53,235 nt of DNA from an uncultured Aquimarina sp. (GCA_947492105.1 CANLMN010000028.1:1-53235); one strand, 5' to 3'. Shown: positions 7,559 to 19,000, numbered from the stretch's first letter. The notes: generated by a model from the letters alone, not told the origin. Program-made: numbers and translations.

Positions 7559-9955
7559 CTACTCTTTTTCTATAGTCAAATATTCCCCTTTAAAACTTTG
7601 ATTTAATACCATTATTTGTAAAGGGATGTCTGTCGCATCAGGCAGTATTTCAATTTGCGCTTTGCCATTGGCCATCTCGATAACTTCACTTCCCGTTGGC
7701 GTTCCTAGGCTTTTTTTAGTACGACCTCCATTGAGGCATTGAAAATAGACGCGATTTTCGTAATCCAGACAACGGAGTCCGTTTTGGTCTTTTGCTAATG
7801 CCGTGATGAGATAGTTTCCATTTTCTAGCTTTTTATACGAGAGTTCTAGTTTTTTTGCGGCCTCGTTTTTAGTATAGCGATAATTAACTGACATCATATC
7901 GGTCACTTCTTGCCCTTGGTGATATCCTACAGCTTTTAGTACGTTTTTGCCAGTGTCGAACATTAGATCCCATGTCAATCCAGCGGCAGGAAATTTTGTA
8001 ATATCTCGCTTTTTTTTACCTAAAGATGTATTGCCATGAAATAACTCTACTTCGTCACAATTGCTATATACACTAATAGTACGTTGTTTGTTTTTGGGAC
8101 CTTGGCGTTCTGTCCAAGTATGGGATTCGATATAAGCAAAAGGGTCGTTTGACCAATAGCTTTTAAAAACGAAATAGGCATCTTTTGGGTTTCCCTCTCG
8201 ATCTACAAGACCTTTTTGATTCATGTAAGGGATAGCGTTTTCGGGACGTAAAGGTGTTCCAAAATCTTTGAAAGCCCATTGAACGTTTCCAACAAAATTT
8301 TCTTTTTGTTCGGAGATACGCAAGTGCCAATCAAAAAGATCGACAATGTAATTCTCACTCCAATCACCAATTTGAGCAATATTGGTCACTGCAGTTTGGG
8401 TGATAGCTTCTGTCCAACCATCATTATCCATTACTCCTTTGCCATCAATTGGGTTCTCTGTATGTCTTCCTAAATGACTAGAGCCACCATATTCTGCATG
8501 TAAGAAACTCTTATATTCTTTGATGTACTTATCTACCGCTTTTTCATAGGTAGTATAACTACCAGCATACCATCCAGACCAGATCGAAGGGGAGAAAACA
8601 TCTAAAATTTCTGATCCTGCATAGTATTTTCTAATAGCCGTTTTTCTATACGGATCTAATTGATGTGCGAGCTTGTTCATTTCTTTGAGAAATATGTTGA
8701 TCTTGTCCGTGTCATCTCCTCCCTTAAAATCGGGTAACCAATAAATTTCGTTGCCCAAAGACCAGATAACAATACTTGGATGGTTCCAATTTTGTTGTAT
8801 CATCTCGGTTAACATGTTTTTGGTGTTCGTTTGCCAAATAGCATTTCCAAGCCCACCGCGACACCAAGGAACTTCATCCCACACAAGAATACCGAGTTTG
8901 TCACACATTTTGTAGACCTCTGGATCTTGTGGATAATGTGCTAGGCGGATAAAATTAGCACCCATATCCTTGATTTGCTGGATATCTTTTCTGTGTAATT
9001 CATTGGGCATAGCAGCACCATAACCAGCATGCTCTTCATGGCGATGCGTACCTCGGAGGAGTACTTGTTTTCCGTTTAAAAAAAAAGCTCCGTGGTTTTT
9101 GAATTCAAACCACCGGAAACCGAAGGATTCTGAGATTACATCTTTTTGTTTTCCTGCGGATAGTAATGCGATTTCTACTTTGTATAAATTAGGGTCTGTG
9201 ATATCCCAAAGTTGCGGGTTTTTGAAGGAGTCAAATTTCAAAATTGTTTCGTCCCTACCTATTGTTGTGGCGGTTTCTGTTACTTTTTTTCCACTAGGGT
9301 CAAAAACTGTTGCTTTCAGTTGGTTTTTTTTTGTCTTGTCTAGTCCAGTAGTTGCAACAGCTATTTCTAATGAAGCCTTTTTTGTAGAAACTATAGGAGT
9401 GGTGATGTGGATAGTGTCAATATGAGATTTGTTTTTGGTAATAAGCCATAGATCTCTAGTAATACCCCCGTAGATAAAAAAATCGCTTTTCTGAGAAGGT
9501 ATAATTTCGCGATTATAACTATTATCAACCTTGATCAAAATATCATTTATTCCTTCTTTGATAAATTCAGTAATATCAATAGAGAATCCTACATAACCGC
9601 CAATATGTTTTCCTGCCAATTGGTTATTGACAAAAACATGTGTGGTGATATTGGCCCCTTCAAAATATAATTCATATTGTTGTGATGCTACTAATTCTGC
9701 GATGGTAATACGTTTTCGGTACCAACTAGCACTTCTACGATATCCAGGAGTTTGATCAGTGACATCGTGGCTGTTCCAAGTATGAGGTAGGTCAATGGAC
9801 TCCCAAGATGTTTGCGCCAGTGCCTCTTCTGGAGTATTGGTGTTTATTTCTAGATATTGCCATTCTTTATTTATATTATCTTTTGACCGTATAGTTTGAG
9901 CAAAATGATACGCACTGGTAAGGAGTGCTATAACAGTTGTGATTGTTTTAAACAT
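7559..9955 (-). CDS. Glycoside hydrolase family 2 (beta-glucuronidase/beta-galactosidase type)
   Basis: 798 aa with signal peptide 1-19. The GH2 order is complete: sugar-binding domain (about 30-190, DLPHTWNSHD and WYRKRI), immunoglobulin-like domain (195-290), TIM barrel (295-590, beginning FFLNGKQVLLRGTHRHEEH), and a C-terminal beta domain. The acid/base is Glu 403 in WSLGNEIYW and the nucleophile is Glu 488 in HAEYGGSS. Last gene of the SusC-SusD-GH88-GH2 operon, 46 nt after GH88, probably periplasmic. Family membership alone does not separate beta-galactosidase from beta-glucuronidase. Because the rest of the locus handles glucuronate and UxaC needs a saturated glucuronate supply, an exo-beta-glucuronidase is my preferred reading. 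Confidence 0.9.
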   Translation of the reverse strand: MFKTITTVIALLTSAYHFAQTIRSKDNINKEWQYLEINTNTPEEALAQTSWESIDLPHTWNSHDVTDQTPGYRRSASWYRKRITIAELVASQQYELYFEGANITTHVFVNNQLAGKHIGGYVGFSIDITEFIKEGINDILIKVDNSYNREIIPSQKSDFFIYGGITRDLWLITKNKSHIDTIHITTPIVSTKKASLEIAVATTGLDKTKKNQLKATVFDPSGKKVTETATTIGRDETILKFDSFKNPQLWDITDPNLYKVEIALLSAGKQKDVISESFGFRWFEFKNHGAFFLNGKQVLLRGTHRHEEHAGYGAAMPNELHRKDIQQIKDMGANFIRLAHYPQDPEVYKMCDKLGILVWDEVPWCRGGLGNAIWQTNTKNMLTEMIQQNWNHPSIVIWSLGNEIYWLPDFKGGDDTDKINIFLKEMNKLAHQLDPYRKTAIRKYYAGSEILDVFSPSIWSGWYAGSYTTYEKAVDKYIKEYKSFLHAEYGGSSHLGRHTENPIDGKGVMDNDGWTEAITQTAVTNIAQIGDWSENYIVDLFDWHLRISEQKENFVGNVQWAFKDFGTPLRPENAIPYMNQKGLVDREGNPKDAYFVFKSYWSNDPFAYIESHTWTERQGPKNKQRTISVYSNCDEVELFHGNTSLGKKKRDITKFPAAGLTWDLMFDTGKNVLKAVGYHQGQEVTDMMSVNYRYTKNEAAKKLELSYKKLENGNYLITALAKDQNGLRCLDYENRVYFQCLNGGRTKKSLGTPTGSEVIEMANGKAQIEILPDATDIPLQIMVLNQSFKGEYLTIEKE

Positions 9956-10001
9956 AATGTAAAAATAGGGAACGTTGTAGGTTGGTTATAAACGTATTTG
10001 T

Positions 10002-11180
10002 CTAAAGATTTTTTCTTCTGACAAGTGCTTCTAGAAAATAGTAATCCGCATAATTAAGTGGTCCATCTATCTCATCGTTTTTTGGCCAATTTCCGGTAGC
10101 ATGATCCAAAATAAAAGGAATGCTAGAGGTTTTTTGTAGGACATAATCCGGAGAACTGAGCGATTTCATCATTTTGTCAGAAAAATCTAAATATTTCTGA
10201 TCTTTTGTATACTGATATAGTTCTATCAGAGCAGAAGCGACAAGTGCTCCCGCTGATGCATCTCTAGGCTCATTCGGTATTTTTGGTGCATCAAAATCCC
10301 AGTATGGAATACCATCTTTTGGTAAATTAGGATGATTAAGATAGAAATCTGCAGTATTTTTTGCTTGTTCCAAAAATGTAGAGTCCTTGGTGTAGCGGTA
10401 AGCCATGGTGTACCCGTAGATGCCCCAGCCTTGTCCGCGTGCCCATGTAGACTCGTCGTTAAATCCTTGATGTGTTACTTTCATGCGTACATCACCACTA
10501 ATAGTGTCATAATCTACTACATGATAAATGCTGTGATTCGGTCTGAAATGATTTTTGAGTGTGGTTTTGGCATGCTGGTTTGCCATTTTATAATAGGTGC
10601 TATCGCCGCTATAATTTGTGGCTTCGAATAATAGTTCCAAGTTCATCATATTGTCTACGATTACAGGGAACTGCCAGCGATCTCTTCCAAAATCCCAAGA
10701 ACGGGTTGCGCCAACGGTATCGCTATAGCGAGTTGCAAGTGTTTTGGCACTTTGGATAATGATGTTTTTGTAGATGCTATCTTTTTCTAAACGATAACCG
10801 TTACCAAAACTACAAAATATCTTGAAGCCCATATCATGAGTGCGATCATTGAATTTTTGATCTTCTACAAGTGCAGTCCATTCTTTTGCTCGATCCAAGT
10901 ATTTTTTTTCTCCTGTGAGTTTGTAAATCATGTATAAACTGCCAGGAAAAAAACCACTGGTCCAATCTTTGGAAGGCACTTTTTTTATCTGGCCAGTGCT
11001 GTCGGCACTCCTAGGGAATGCGACAGCATCGACTGGATAATTCAAAAGCTCACTAAATCTATCAGAGTATGTGACTGTTTTTTCGTCATTGGCTTTGTTT
11101 GGTACTTCTTTAGAAGTCTTTTTACAAGCTGCAGTGAGTACTAGTAGGCAGCATACTGTATAGAACGTGTTCTTTGTCAT
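10002..11180 (-). CDS. GH88 unsaturated glucuronyl hydrolase, lipoprotein
   Basis: 392 aa. A lipoprotein signal peptide ends at LTAACKK (Cys about 19). The alpha/alpha-barrel follows, with GH88 landmarks DWTSGFFPGSLYMIY, DMGFKIFCSFGNGYRL, WQFPVIVDNMMNLELL and HQGFNDESTWARGQGWGIYGY. Asp 176 (IVDNMM) and Asp 242 (FNDEST) sit where the two catalytic aspartates of unsaturated glucuronyl hydrolases are expected. The enzyme hydrates the 4,5-unsaturated uronic acid left on oligosaccharides by polysaccharide lyases and releases 4-deoxy-5-keto-uronate, the substrate of KduI at 24227. It lies 26 nt after SusD. This is a key gene linking lyases to uronate catabolism. Confidence 0.93.
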   Translation of the reverse strand: MTKNTFYTVCCLLVLTAACKKTSKEVPNKANDEKTVTYSDRFSELLNYPVDAVAFPRSADSTGQIKKVPSKDWTSGFFPGSLYMIYKLTGEKKYLDRAKEWTALVEDQKFNDRTHDMGFKIFCSFGNGYRLEKDSIYKNIIIQSAKTLATRYSDTVGATRSWDFGRDRWQFPVIVDNMMNLELLFEATNYSGDSTYYKMANQHAKTTLKNHFRPNHSIYHVVDYDTISGDVRMKVTHQGFNDESTWARGQGWGIYGYTMAYRYTKDSTFLEQAKNTADFYLNHPNLPKDGIPYWDFDAPKIPNEPRDASAGALVASALIELYQYTKDQKYLDFSDKMMKSLSSPDYVLQKTSSIPFILDHATGNWPKNDEIDGPLNYADYYFLEALVRRKNL

Positions 11181-11206
11181 TGTTTATTGTGGTTAAAAAA
11201 GATTGA

Positions 11207-12790
11207 TTAATAGCCTGGGTTTTGTGGAGCTAATCCTGGGACTCTTGCCAGTTCATCAGCAGGTAATGGAAAGTAGTAATCACGACTGGAATCAAAATTA
11301 GGTTGATTCTCTAAAGTACCTTCAGTAAATACCTGAGTACCTAATTGACGTCTTTTTATGTCATACCAACGCTTATACTCAAAGGCAAGCTCCCATTTAC
11401 GTTCTTCCATTACTCGTGTTCTAAAATCTACTTGCGAAAGACCAGATATGTCTTCAGGAAAGGTACTTGATACTGTACCATCTCCATTTCTAGCTCTATT
11501 TAGTACTCTATTAACATAGCTTTCTGCTTCTGCTCCTGGTGTAATCTCATTTAATGCTTCTGCAGCAATTAATAGTACCTCTGCATAGCGCATGGTTGGA
11601 TAGTTATGGCTAGAGGCTCTACCGTTACCTTCTCCTGTAGCCCCAGGTATACGGGTGTATTTGGCAATATAGGCGCTTACAATATTTCTTTTGTCAAAAC
11701 TAGGAAAATCTTGAAAAGGACGTGATATAGTTTGCCTTGTGCTAGGATCTCTAAAATCTGCTACAGTGTCTAGGCTTACTGCCTTGCGATAATCCTTTCC
11801 ATTCCAAGTGTTATATACTTCGATAGTTGGGACAGCAACGGACCATCCTCCACCAATATTTCCTTTTAGATTACCACGTATTCCTGTTAGTGCGGCTTGA
11901 AAATCTCTACCAAAGTTTCCACTTCGAAGACCATTAAAGTCAATAGTAAACAAAGGCTCTTTTGATCCAGATATTTTAGTTGCATCAAATAGATCTTGAA
12001 AGTTGTTTTCTAATGAAAGTTCAAAAGTATCTTCATTATCAATAACAAATTTTGCTTCATTATACGCAGCTTGATAGTAAGTGGCGGCTGTTCCTAGTTC
12101 TGTGAGAACTCCTGTTTCTATAAGATTAGCAATTGTTAGATTTACTGAAGCTAAATATCCCATTGCAGTTGCTTTTGATGGTAGCGCTCTAGTTGGTTGC
12201 TTGTCTGGTAGGTTAGACTTTGCAAATTCTAAATCTTCAAGGATTTTTTGATATACGTTTGCCTCAGGGATTTTGACAAATTCACTAGCATTTTGATCCA
12301 AAGTTATCGGTTCTGTAATATAAGGTACAGCACCAAATAGGCGTACTAGGTGATAGTAAGTAAATGCTCTAAGAAAATATGCCTGAGCAGCAATAGGGTT
12401 TTTAACGGCATCAGATGCAGAAACATCTTTTGCACCAGCAATAGCTAGGTTAGCAGCTGCTATTATTTTGAATGATTGTGGCCAGAAAGCTGTTATCATA
12501 CCATTATTGCTATTAACTTCAAATTTGTCAATATCTCTACGTCGTTTAGAAGTACCTTGATCCCCAATACTGGCTAGGTCACCTTTTAGTAATAATGGTA
12601 AGGTTAGTTTTCTGCCCCAATATGCTTCTGTTGCCATAGTGCCAATGGCTCCATTGACGGCGGTCTGAATGTCTTTTGGTGAATTAAAAAAAGTATCTGG
12701 ATTTAGTCTTCCCGGAGCGTCTTCTTCTAAGTCGGAACAACCAAAGAATAGGGTTATCGTTAGCAGTAGTATATATTTAATGTTTTTCAT
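11207..12790 (-). CDS. SusD-like surface glycan-binding lipoprotein
   Basis: 527 aa. Lipoprotein signal MKNIKYILLLTITLFFGCSD (Cys 18), then the SusD N-terminal motif LNPDTFFNSPKDIQTAVNGA. TPR-like helices include AQAYFLRAFTYYHLVRLFGAVP, the most typical SusD segment. The C-terminal region has RYAEVLLIAAEALNEI and ERKWELAFEYKRWYDIKRR, ending in PLPADELARVPGLAPQNPGY. It forms the lid of the SusC channel and binds oligosaccharide at the cell surface. It lies 11 nt after SusC, so the two are co-transcribed. The only SusD gene in the window. Confidence 0.96.
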   Translation of the reverse strand: MKNIKYILLLTITLFFGCSDLEEDAPGRLNPDTFFNSPKDIQTAVNGAIGTMATEAYWGRKLTLPLLLKGDLASIGDQGTSKRRRDIDKFEVNSNNGMITAFWPQSFKIIAAANLAIAGAKDVSASDAVKNPIAAQAYFLRAFTYYHLVRLFGAVPYITEPITLDQNASEFVKIPEANVYQKILEDLEFAKSNLPDKQPTRALPSKATAMGYLASVNLTIANLIETGVLTELGTAATYYQAAYNEAKFVIDNEDTFELSLENNFQDLFDATKISGSKEPLFTIDFNGLRSGNFGRDFQAALTGIRGNLKGNIGGGWSVAVPTIEVYNTWNGKDYRKAVSLDTVADFRDPSTRQTISRPFQDFPSFDKRNIVSAYIAKYTRIPGATGEGNGRASSHNYPTMRYAEVLLIAAEALNEITPGAEAESYVNRVLNRARNGDGTVSSTFPEDISGLSQVDFRTRVMEERKWELAFEYKRWYDIKRRQLGTQVFTEGTLENQPNFDSSRDYYFPLPADELARVPGLAPQNPGY

Positions 12791-12801
12791 GATTGTTCTG
12801 T

Positions 12802-15800
12802 TTAAAATTTTAAATTAACTCCAAAAGTAATTGCCTTGATGTTAGGGTAACTTCCGTAATCAAATCCTTGATTTACATTACCCTGGTTGAAACCTCCGCT
12901 GCTTTGATCACCACTGCTTTGGTAGCTTGCTTCTGGATCTGTACCTGGGAAATCAGTGAATGTTAATAAATTTTGACCACTAATAGAAACTCGTATTTTT
13001 TCCATTCCAATTTGGGATACGACATCCTTAGGTAGGTTGTACCCCAGAGAAAGGTTTTTTAATCTCACATAACTTCCGTCATAGACAAATCGATCTGTTA
13101 TAAGTTTTTCTCTTACTTTGGCAGAAGGGACATTGGTATTGGTATTTGTAGGTGTCCATCTGTTTAGTGCTTCAGTGGTGGCATTAGATCCTCCAGAGGC
13201 CAATTCGAGAAGTGTGTAACTAAAAATATCACCACCTACGCTTGCCTGAAAGAATACATTAAGATCAAAGTTTTTATAGGTAAAATTATTATTGATCCCT
13301 GCGATCCAATCAGGATTAGGGTCTCCAATTATAACACGATCATCATCATCAATCTCACCGTCTCCATTGAAATCTGTAAATAATTCCTCACCAGCTTCTT
13401 TAGTAAAACCAGAAGTGCCCTCCGGTAATACGCCACCTTGGTTAACACCTCTGAATTCATACCCGTAGAAAACTCCTACTGGTTCTCCTTCTCTTAATAA
13501 ATGTGTCTCATCTTGCAAAAATGACCCAGGCGATGAATCAAGGAAAATATCTTTTCCGTCTACAAGACGGGTTATTTTATTTTTGTTGGTAGACCAGTTG
13601 ATGTCGGTAGACCATGAGAAATTGTCGGTACTAACATTTTTAGTAGAAAGTGCTAATTCAATACCCTTATTGTTGATTTCACCTACGTTTTTTAATGCAC
13701 GTAAATTTGCGAACCCAGAAATTTCAGGGTTTGAAGAGTCTCCTAGAATCAAATCTTTAGTATCTATATTATAGTAATCCGCGGAGAATGTAATTCTGTT
13801 ATTTATAAAGCCAAAATCAATTCCAAAGTTTGTTTGAACCGAAGTTTCCCATTTCAAGTCAGGGTTTTCAAGCTGATTAGGGACAGTGGCTGCTACTGTT
13901 TGGTCTCCAACAACAGCATAGATGTCATTAAGACTAGCTAAGGATTGATATGGGTTTATCGATGGATTTCCTGTTTGTCCCCAACTTCCTCTCAATTTTA
14001 AATTGGATAAAGTTTCGTTTTCTTTTAAGAAACTTTCGTTAGATATTTTCCATCCTAGCGCAAATGAGGGGAAAACAGCAAATTTTTCATTTTTCGCAAA
14101 ATTAGAAGATCCATCACGTCTCACTGTAGCTGTTAGTAGGTAGCGATCTCCATAGTCATAATTCAATCGACCGTATTGTGATAAGATTTCCGTTTCTCTT
14201 AATTCTGATGTTGGTATTTGAGGATCAATTCCACCACCTAGATTGTTAAATGTAAAACGATCACTTATTAGTCCCTGAGTCTTGGCACTATTTTCTTGAC
14301 GAACTATTTTTTGATAGGAATAACCTGCTAGTGCAGAGAGTTTTCCTTCACCTATTTGTTTGTTGTATGTCAAATAGTTTTCTGATAATACATCTGTTGT
14401 TTTTAGGTTTTTTATTTCTGCAATACCACCTTGATTGCCAGCTGTGGCGATAAGGGTAGAGGGTTTATATATACCTCTAGTTCTATTGACAGTACTGAAA
14501 CCTATGGTAGTTTTGAATTTTAGACCTTCTATAAGTTCATATTCACCAAAAAAATTGGCTCTGTAGTCATCAGTTCTCGCTTCATCAACACTTTCATTTG
14601 CTATTGCAACAGGATTGTCAACATCATCTCCAACGACATTGACTGTGTTCAGTCCATCGCCATCTAGCACTCCTAGATCAGGAGCAAATCGGTAGGCAAT
14701 TGAAATCACATCACCACTACCTCGACCACCAGAGTTAGCTTGAGTAGAAACGCCATTTTTTTTGCTTCTATTTCCATAGGCACTGAAACCTACTTTGAGT
14801 TTTTCTGTTGCTTGTATATCTATGTTATTTAAGAAAGAGAAACGCTCAAATCCAGAATTGATAACGACACCGTTTTGATCAAAATAGTTTCCAGAAACAT
14901 AGTATTTTATTTTTTCTGAACCTCCAGCAAAAGAGAGTTGATGATTAGAAACATATCCTGTTTGGTATATCAAATCTTGCCAGTCTGTATTGCTGTTTCC
15001 TTGAACGTATTCGTTGTTGATTTCGCTATTGTAAGCCGCAAATTGTTCGGCATTTAGTAAATCTAACTGTTCGGTAACACTTTGAGATGAATAAGAAGAA
15101 TTTACTTCTATATTCATTTTTCCACTTTTTCCTTTTTTTGTGGTAACAAGGATGACCCCTCCAGAACCTCTAGAACCGTAAATTGCGGTTGCAGAAGCAT
15201 CTTTGAGAACTTCCATTGAGGCGATGTCTGAGGCTTGTGGTAGCGATGCACCAACAAAACCATCAACAACGATTAAAGCAGCACTACTTGCACCAAGAGA
15301 GGTATTACCACGTACTCTTACCGAAATAGGAGCCCCTGGTTCACCACCGTTATTAGATTGTACAGCTACCCCCGCTGCGCGCCCTTGGAGTCCTTGCTCC
15401 GCATTTAGTACAGGGAAGGCATTGATTTCTTCTGCTTTTACAGAAGAAACTGCGCCCGTAATATCACTTTTTTTGCGAGCACCATATCCAACAACAACAA
15501 TTTGATCTAAAGACTCAGAAGATTCTTCTAAGGTTACATTGATCGTTGTTTGATTTCCGACAGTAAGGCTTTGTTGTTCAAAACCGACATAAGAAAAGCT
15601 CAATACTGCCTGTTGATCTGGAACAGAAATAGTATAAAAACCGTTGAAATCTGTTGTTGTTCCTGTAGATGTATTTGTCAATGTAACATTAACTCCAGGG
15701 ATTGGCATTCCATCGCTTGATGAAATTGCGCCACTGACTTCAATTTGTGCAGTGGCTTGCAATCCGAGTAACAAAAACGTTATCGGAACAATCCTGAAAA

Positions 15801-15831
15801 GTACACTCAGGTAGGAAGTTCTTTTTCTCAT
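12802..15831 (-). CDS. SusC-like TonB-dependent oligosaccharide transporter
   Basis: 1009 aa. Signal peptide to about residue 28 (ATAQIEVSG), then a carboxypeptidase-regulatory-like domain (ISSSDGMPIPGVNVTLTNTS, about 30-105). A TonB-box-like segment LDQIVVVGYG precedes the plug domain (LQGRAAGVAVQSNNGGEPGA, VRVRGNTSLGASSAALIVVDG, SATAIYGSRGSGGVILVTTK). A 22-strand barrel ends at ITFGVNLKF. Length and order match SusC proteins. It moves oligosaccharides into the periplasm using TonB energy and pairs with the SusD gene 11 nt downstream. First gene of the operon, next to the sensor/regulator at 16083, a common arrangement in polysaccharide utilisation loci. Confidence 0.97.
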   Translation of the reverse strand: MRKRTSYLSVLFRIVPITFLLLGLQATAQIEVSGAISSSDGMPIPGVNVTLTNTSTGTTTDFNGFYTISVPDQQAVLSFSYVGFEQQSLTVGNQTTINVTLEESSESLDQIVVVGYGARKKSDITGAVSSVKAEEINAFPVLNAEQGLQGRAAGVAVQSNNGGEPGAPISVRVRGNTSLGASSAALIVVDGFVGASLPQASDIASMEVLKDASATAIYGSRGSGGVILVTTKKGKSGKMNIEVNSSYSSQSVTEQLDLLNAEQFAAYNSEINNEYVQGNSNTDWQDLIYQTGYVSNHQLSFAGGSEKIKYYVSGNYFDQNGVVINSGFERFSFLNNIDIQATEKLKVGFSAYGNRSKKNGVSTQANSGGRGSGDVISIAYRFAPDLGVLDGDGLNTVNVVGDDVDNPVAIANESVDEARTDDYRANFFGEYELIEGLKFKTTIGFSTVNRTRGIYKPSTLIATAGNQGGIAEIKNLKTTDVLSENYLTYNKQIGEGKLSALAGYSYQKIVRQENSAKTQGLISDRFTFNNLGGGIDPQIPTSELRETEILSQYGRLNYDYGDRYLLTATVRRDGSSNFAKNEKFAVFPSFALGWKISNESFLKENETLSNLKLRGSWGQTGNPSINPYQSLASLNDIYAVVGDQTVAATVPNQLENPDLKWETSVQTNFGIDFGFINNRITFSADYYNIDTKDLILGDSSNPEISGFANLRALKNVGEINNKGIELALSTKNVSTDNFSWSTDINWSTNKNKITRLVDGKDIFLDSSPGSFLQDETHLLREGEPVGVFYGYEFRGVNQGGVLPEGTSGFTKEAGEELFTDFNGDGEIDDDDRVIIGDPNPDWIAGINNNFTYKNFDLNVFFQASVGGDIFSYTLLELASGGSNATTEALNRWTPTNTNTNVPSAKVREKLITDRFVYDGSYVRLKNLSLGYNLPKDVVSQIGMEKIRVSISGQNLLTFTDFPGTDPEASYQSSGDQSSGGFNQGNVNQGFDYGSYPNIKAITFGVNLKF

Positions 15832-15878
15832 AAAATTTAGTATTAATGTTTAATGTGTTATTAGGTGTTAAGTAATGT

Positions 15879-15909
15879 CAAACTTAAAAGTTTTTTTAGA
15901 AACATAAAA
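15879..15909 (-). promoter_or_regulatory. Possible Bacteroidota-type promoter of the SusC operon
   Basis: Read on the minus strand, TAAGTTTG (15879-15886) fits the -7 consensus TAnnTTTG. At the expected 19-nt spacing upstream the -33 element is only partial (TTTT instead of TTTG). It lies about 48 nt before the SusC start codon. A plausible but unproven site. Confidence 0.35.
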
Positions 15910-16082
15910 AGGTCTTAAACTTTTTAAATAGCCTAAGAGTTAAGGCCAATATTTATTTCTTAAAATTTTATTAAAAAACAAATTTATATAAAAGTGATTC
16001 TCCAAAAGTTCAAAAAAGGGGATGAATATGTACGGGACTTTTTTGTAAGCCTCTCGTTATTAGGGGTAATGATATTTTGTGG

Positions 16083-19000
16083 CTAATTATAGAATTTTGA
16101 AGCGTATTCTGATGGTGTTTGGTTAAAATGTTTTTTGAAACATTTTGTGAAGTATTTTGGGTTCCGAAATCCTACTTTATAACATACTTCTGAAATGTTA
16201 ATTTGACCTAATTCCAAAAGTTGAGTGGCTCGTTTCATTCTTATAGAATGAATAAATTCGTTTGGAGTAAGATTTGTCCATCCTTTGATTTTGGTGAATA
16301 ACATGGTTCTACTCACACCTAGTTCTGAGCTAAAATAGGGGATGTCAAATGAATTGTTAGAGATGTTTTCTTCTACAATTTTAATAGCCTTTTTGAACAG
16401 TTTTTCGTCAATAGAAGTCACAGCAAAATCACTTGAGGAACTCGTGTTCGATGCAAATTTCTCTTTGAGTTTTGCTCGTGTTAGGAGTAAATTTTTGATG
16501 GTCAAGAAAAACTCCTTGACATTAAATGGTTTGTTGAGGTAGGCGTCTGCACCTGATTCGAGACCGTCAAGTTTATAAATGAGACTCGTGCGAGAGGTCA
16601 GGAGTATAAAAGGGATATGGCTCGTTCGAATGTCATTTTTGATTTTAGAACATAACACAGTTCCTTCCATTTTGGGCATGATGACATCACTTATGATTAG
16701 ATCAGGAGATTTTTGTAGTGCTTTTTTAAAAGCTGATTCACCGTTGTTTGCTTGTTCTACGTGATAGTGTTGTTGCAGGAGGTTGACCATGAAATTTCGA
16801 AGTTCATCATTGTCTTCAGCGATTAATACCACAGGTTTGTCCTCTTCGGAGATTAGTTGGTCATAATCAAGTTCTTTATATATGTCACTCGATAATTGTG
16901 CTTTGTATTGTTCGATATCGTCACTAATTTTGAAATCTTTAATGATATCTTCTTCTTTTAAATGCTTTTTGCCTTTTTTTAAGCGTACACGAAAAGTTGT
17001 TCCTTCTCCTTTTTTACTATCGATTTCGATAAGCCCTAGGTGCAAATCAACTGCTTTTTTGGCAATCGAAAGCCCAATACCACTCCCTTGGTTGAATTGT
17101 TTTTGGTAATCTTTGTCTCCCGCTACTTCATAGAAACGTTCGAATACCTTTGTGACAAAATCCGTATCTATTCCGTTTCCATTGTCTGTTACCTCAATAA
17201 TGGCTTCTGTTTTTGTTTCTGTAATGTTTACAGTGATTTTGCCTCCATCAGGGGTGTACTTAAATGCATTGGAAATTAGGTTGTAAAAAACACGTTCTAA
17301 TTTAAAACGATCAAAATACACAGTGACATTCTCTGCTTGACTTGTAAAGGTGTAGGTGTAGTTGCCTATTTTGGCATATTCATCAAAGGATAAATGGATT
17401 TCTTTCAAAAATTTGACCAGATTCCCTTTTGCTGCTTGTAGTTTGGAATGCTTGTTCTCGAATTTTCTGAAGTCAATAAGCTGATTGATAAGCTTTAATA
17501 ATTGATCAGCATTTCGTTCAATCACCAAAAGTTGTTTGTACATTTTGTTACTCCCTTGGTAGTGGGTGATTAATTGCTGTAATGGTGCAATGATCAAGGC
17601 CAGAGGTGTTCGGAATTCGTGAGAGATGTTGGTAAAAAATTCTAATTTGGATTGATTGTTTTTTTCTAACTGTAAAGATTCTAGGTGTTCTAATTCTAAT
17701 TTATGCTTTAGGGCGGTCTTGCTTTTGTTGATATGATTGATGCCGAATAGTATAGCACATGCAATGAGGATGTAGGTTACTATAGCCCAAGGGCTTTTCC
17801 AAGGAGCTGGTTTTAGACGTATTTTTAGTGTTGTAGGTTTGGTATTCCATACATCATGATTATTCGCTCCTTTTACTTCAAAGGTGTAATTGCCTGATTT
17901 TTGTATGGTATAGTTGACTTCTGGTCTATCACTGTATTGCCACTCTTTGTTGAACTCTACTAGGCGATAAGCGTATTTGTTATTGGTTGAATTGATGAAA
18001 TTAGGAATAGCAAAACGAATAGAAAATGACTCTTGATTATGGTTTAGATTGATCTCCTTTGTATAGGAAATACTTTGTTCTAGAATCGTGTTTTTTGTAG
18101 CTGGAGTGATAATTTTGCCATGTGATTTCAGCTCAGTCAAGATTACTTGGGGGGTGTAATGATTTTCTTGAGTCGTATTTGGGTTTAGAAAAAAAACTCC
18201 AGATGGCCCCCCAAAATAAAGGTTGCCATCTTTGGATTTTATACAGGCATTATTACTGAATTCATTGCCTGATATACCGTTTGATTGGTCATAAAGGACG
18301 GTTTTTTTTTTGTTTTGGTCATAACTCATAACTCCTTTGTTAGAGCTCATCCAGATTTTTCCCTTCGTATCTTCTGTAATTCCAAAAACAGTATTTATTT
18401 TGGTGTCATAAGATTGGGGTTCTAACCGTTCGAATTTGTTGTTTTTTAGATAATGAACACCATCTCCTTTGGTCGAAACATAGATTTGCCCTTTCTGATC
18501 TTCAAAAATTGCCAAAATATTATCTCCAGAGGCTTGTTTTTCATTAAAAAAGTAACGCTCTACAGCATGGTGTTCATCTAGATTGATGTTACGGACGAGG
18601 TTAAGGCCATTCTGAGTTCCTATCCATAAGTTATTCTTTTGGTCGATATGCAATGTTCTGATATGTGTATCGGATAAAGACGAGGAGATGGTTTTTCCTC
18701 TTTTTGTGCTGTTCTCATTATTATTGGTCAAATTGTAGCTAATAATTCCATTGCCAAAGGTGCCAAGTAACAATTCATCTCCAGTTTTTTCTATAGCATA
18801 CACTCCTGCTTCTTTTAGTGTATTTTGTATTTCGGGATTAGTGATTCCTGGTTTTATGCTATTTTTTTCAATGTCATATACCACCACACCAGCATTATAG
18901 GTGCCTATCCATAGTTCGTTCTTGTCGAGGAATAGTGATTTGATATTTGTGCTAGGTAATGATGATTGGGCTAGAGTTTCTAAATCTATATTGGTATGAT

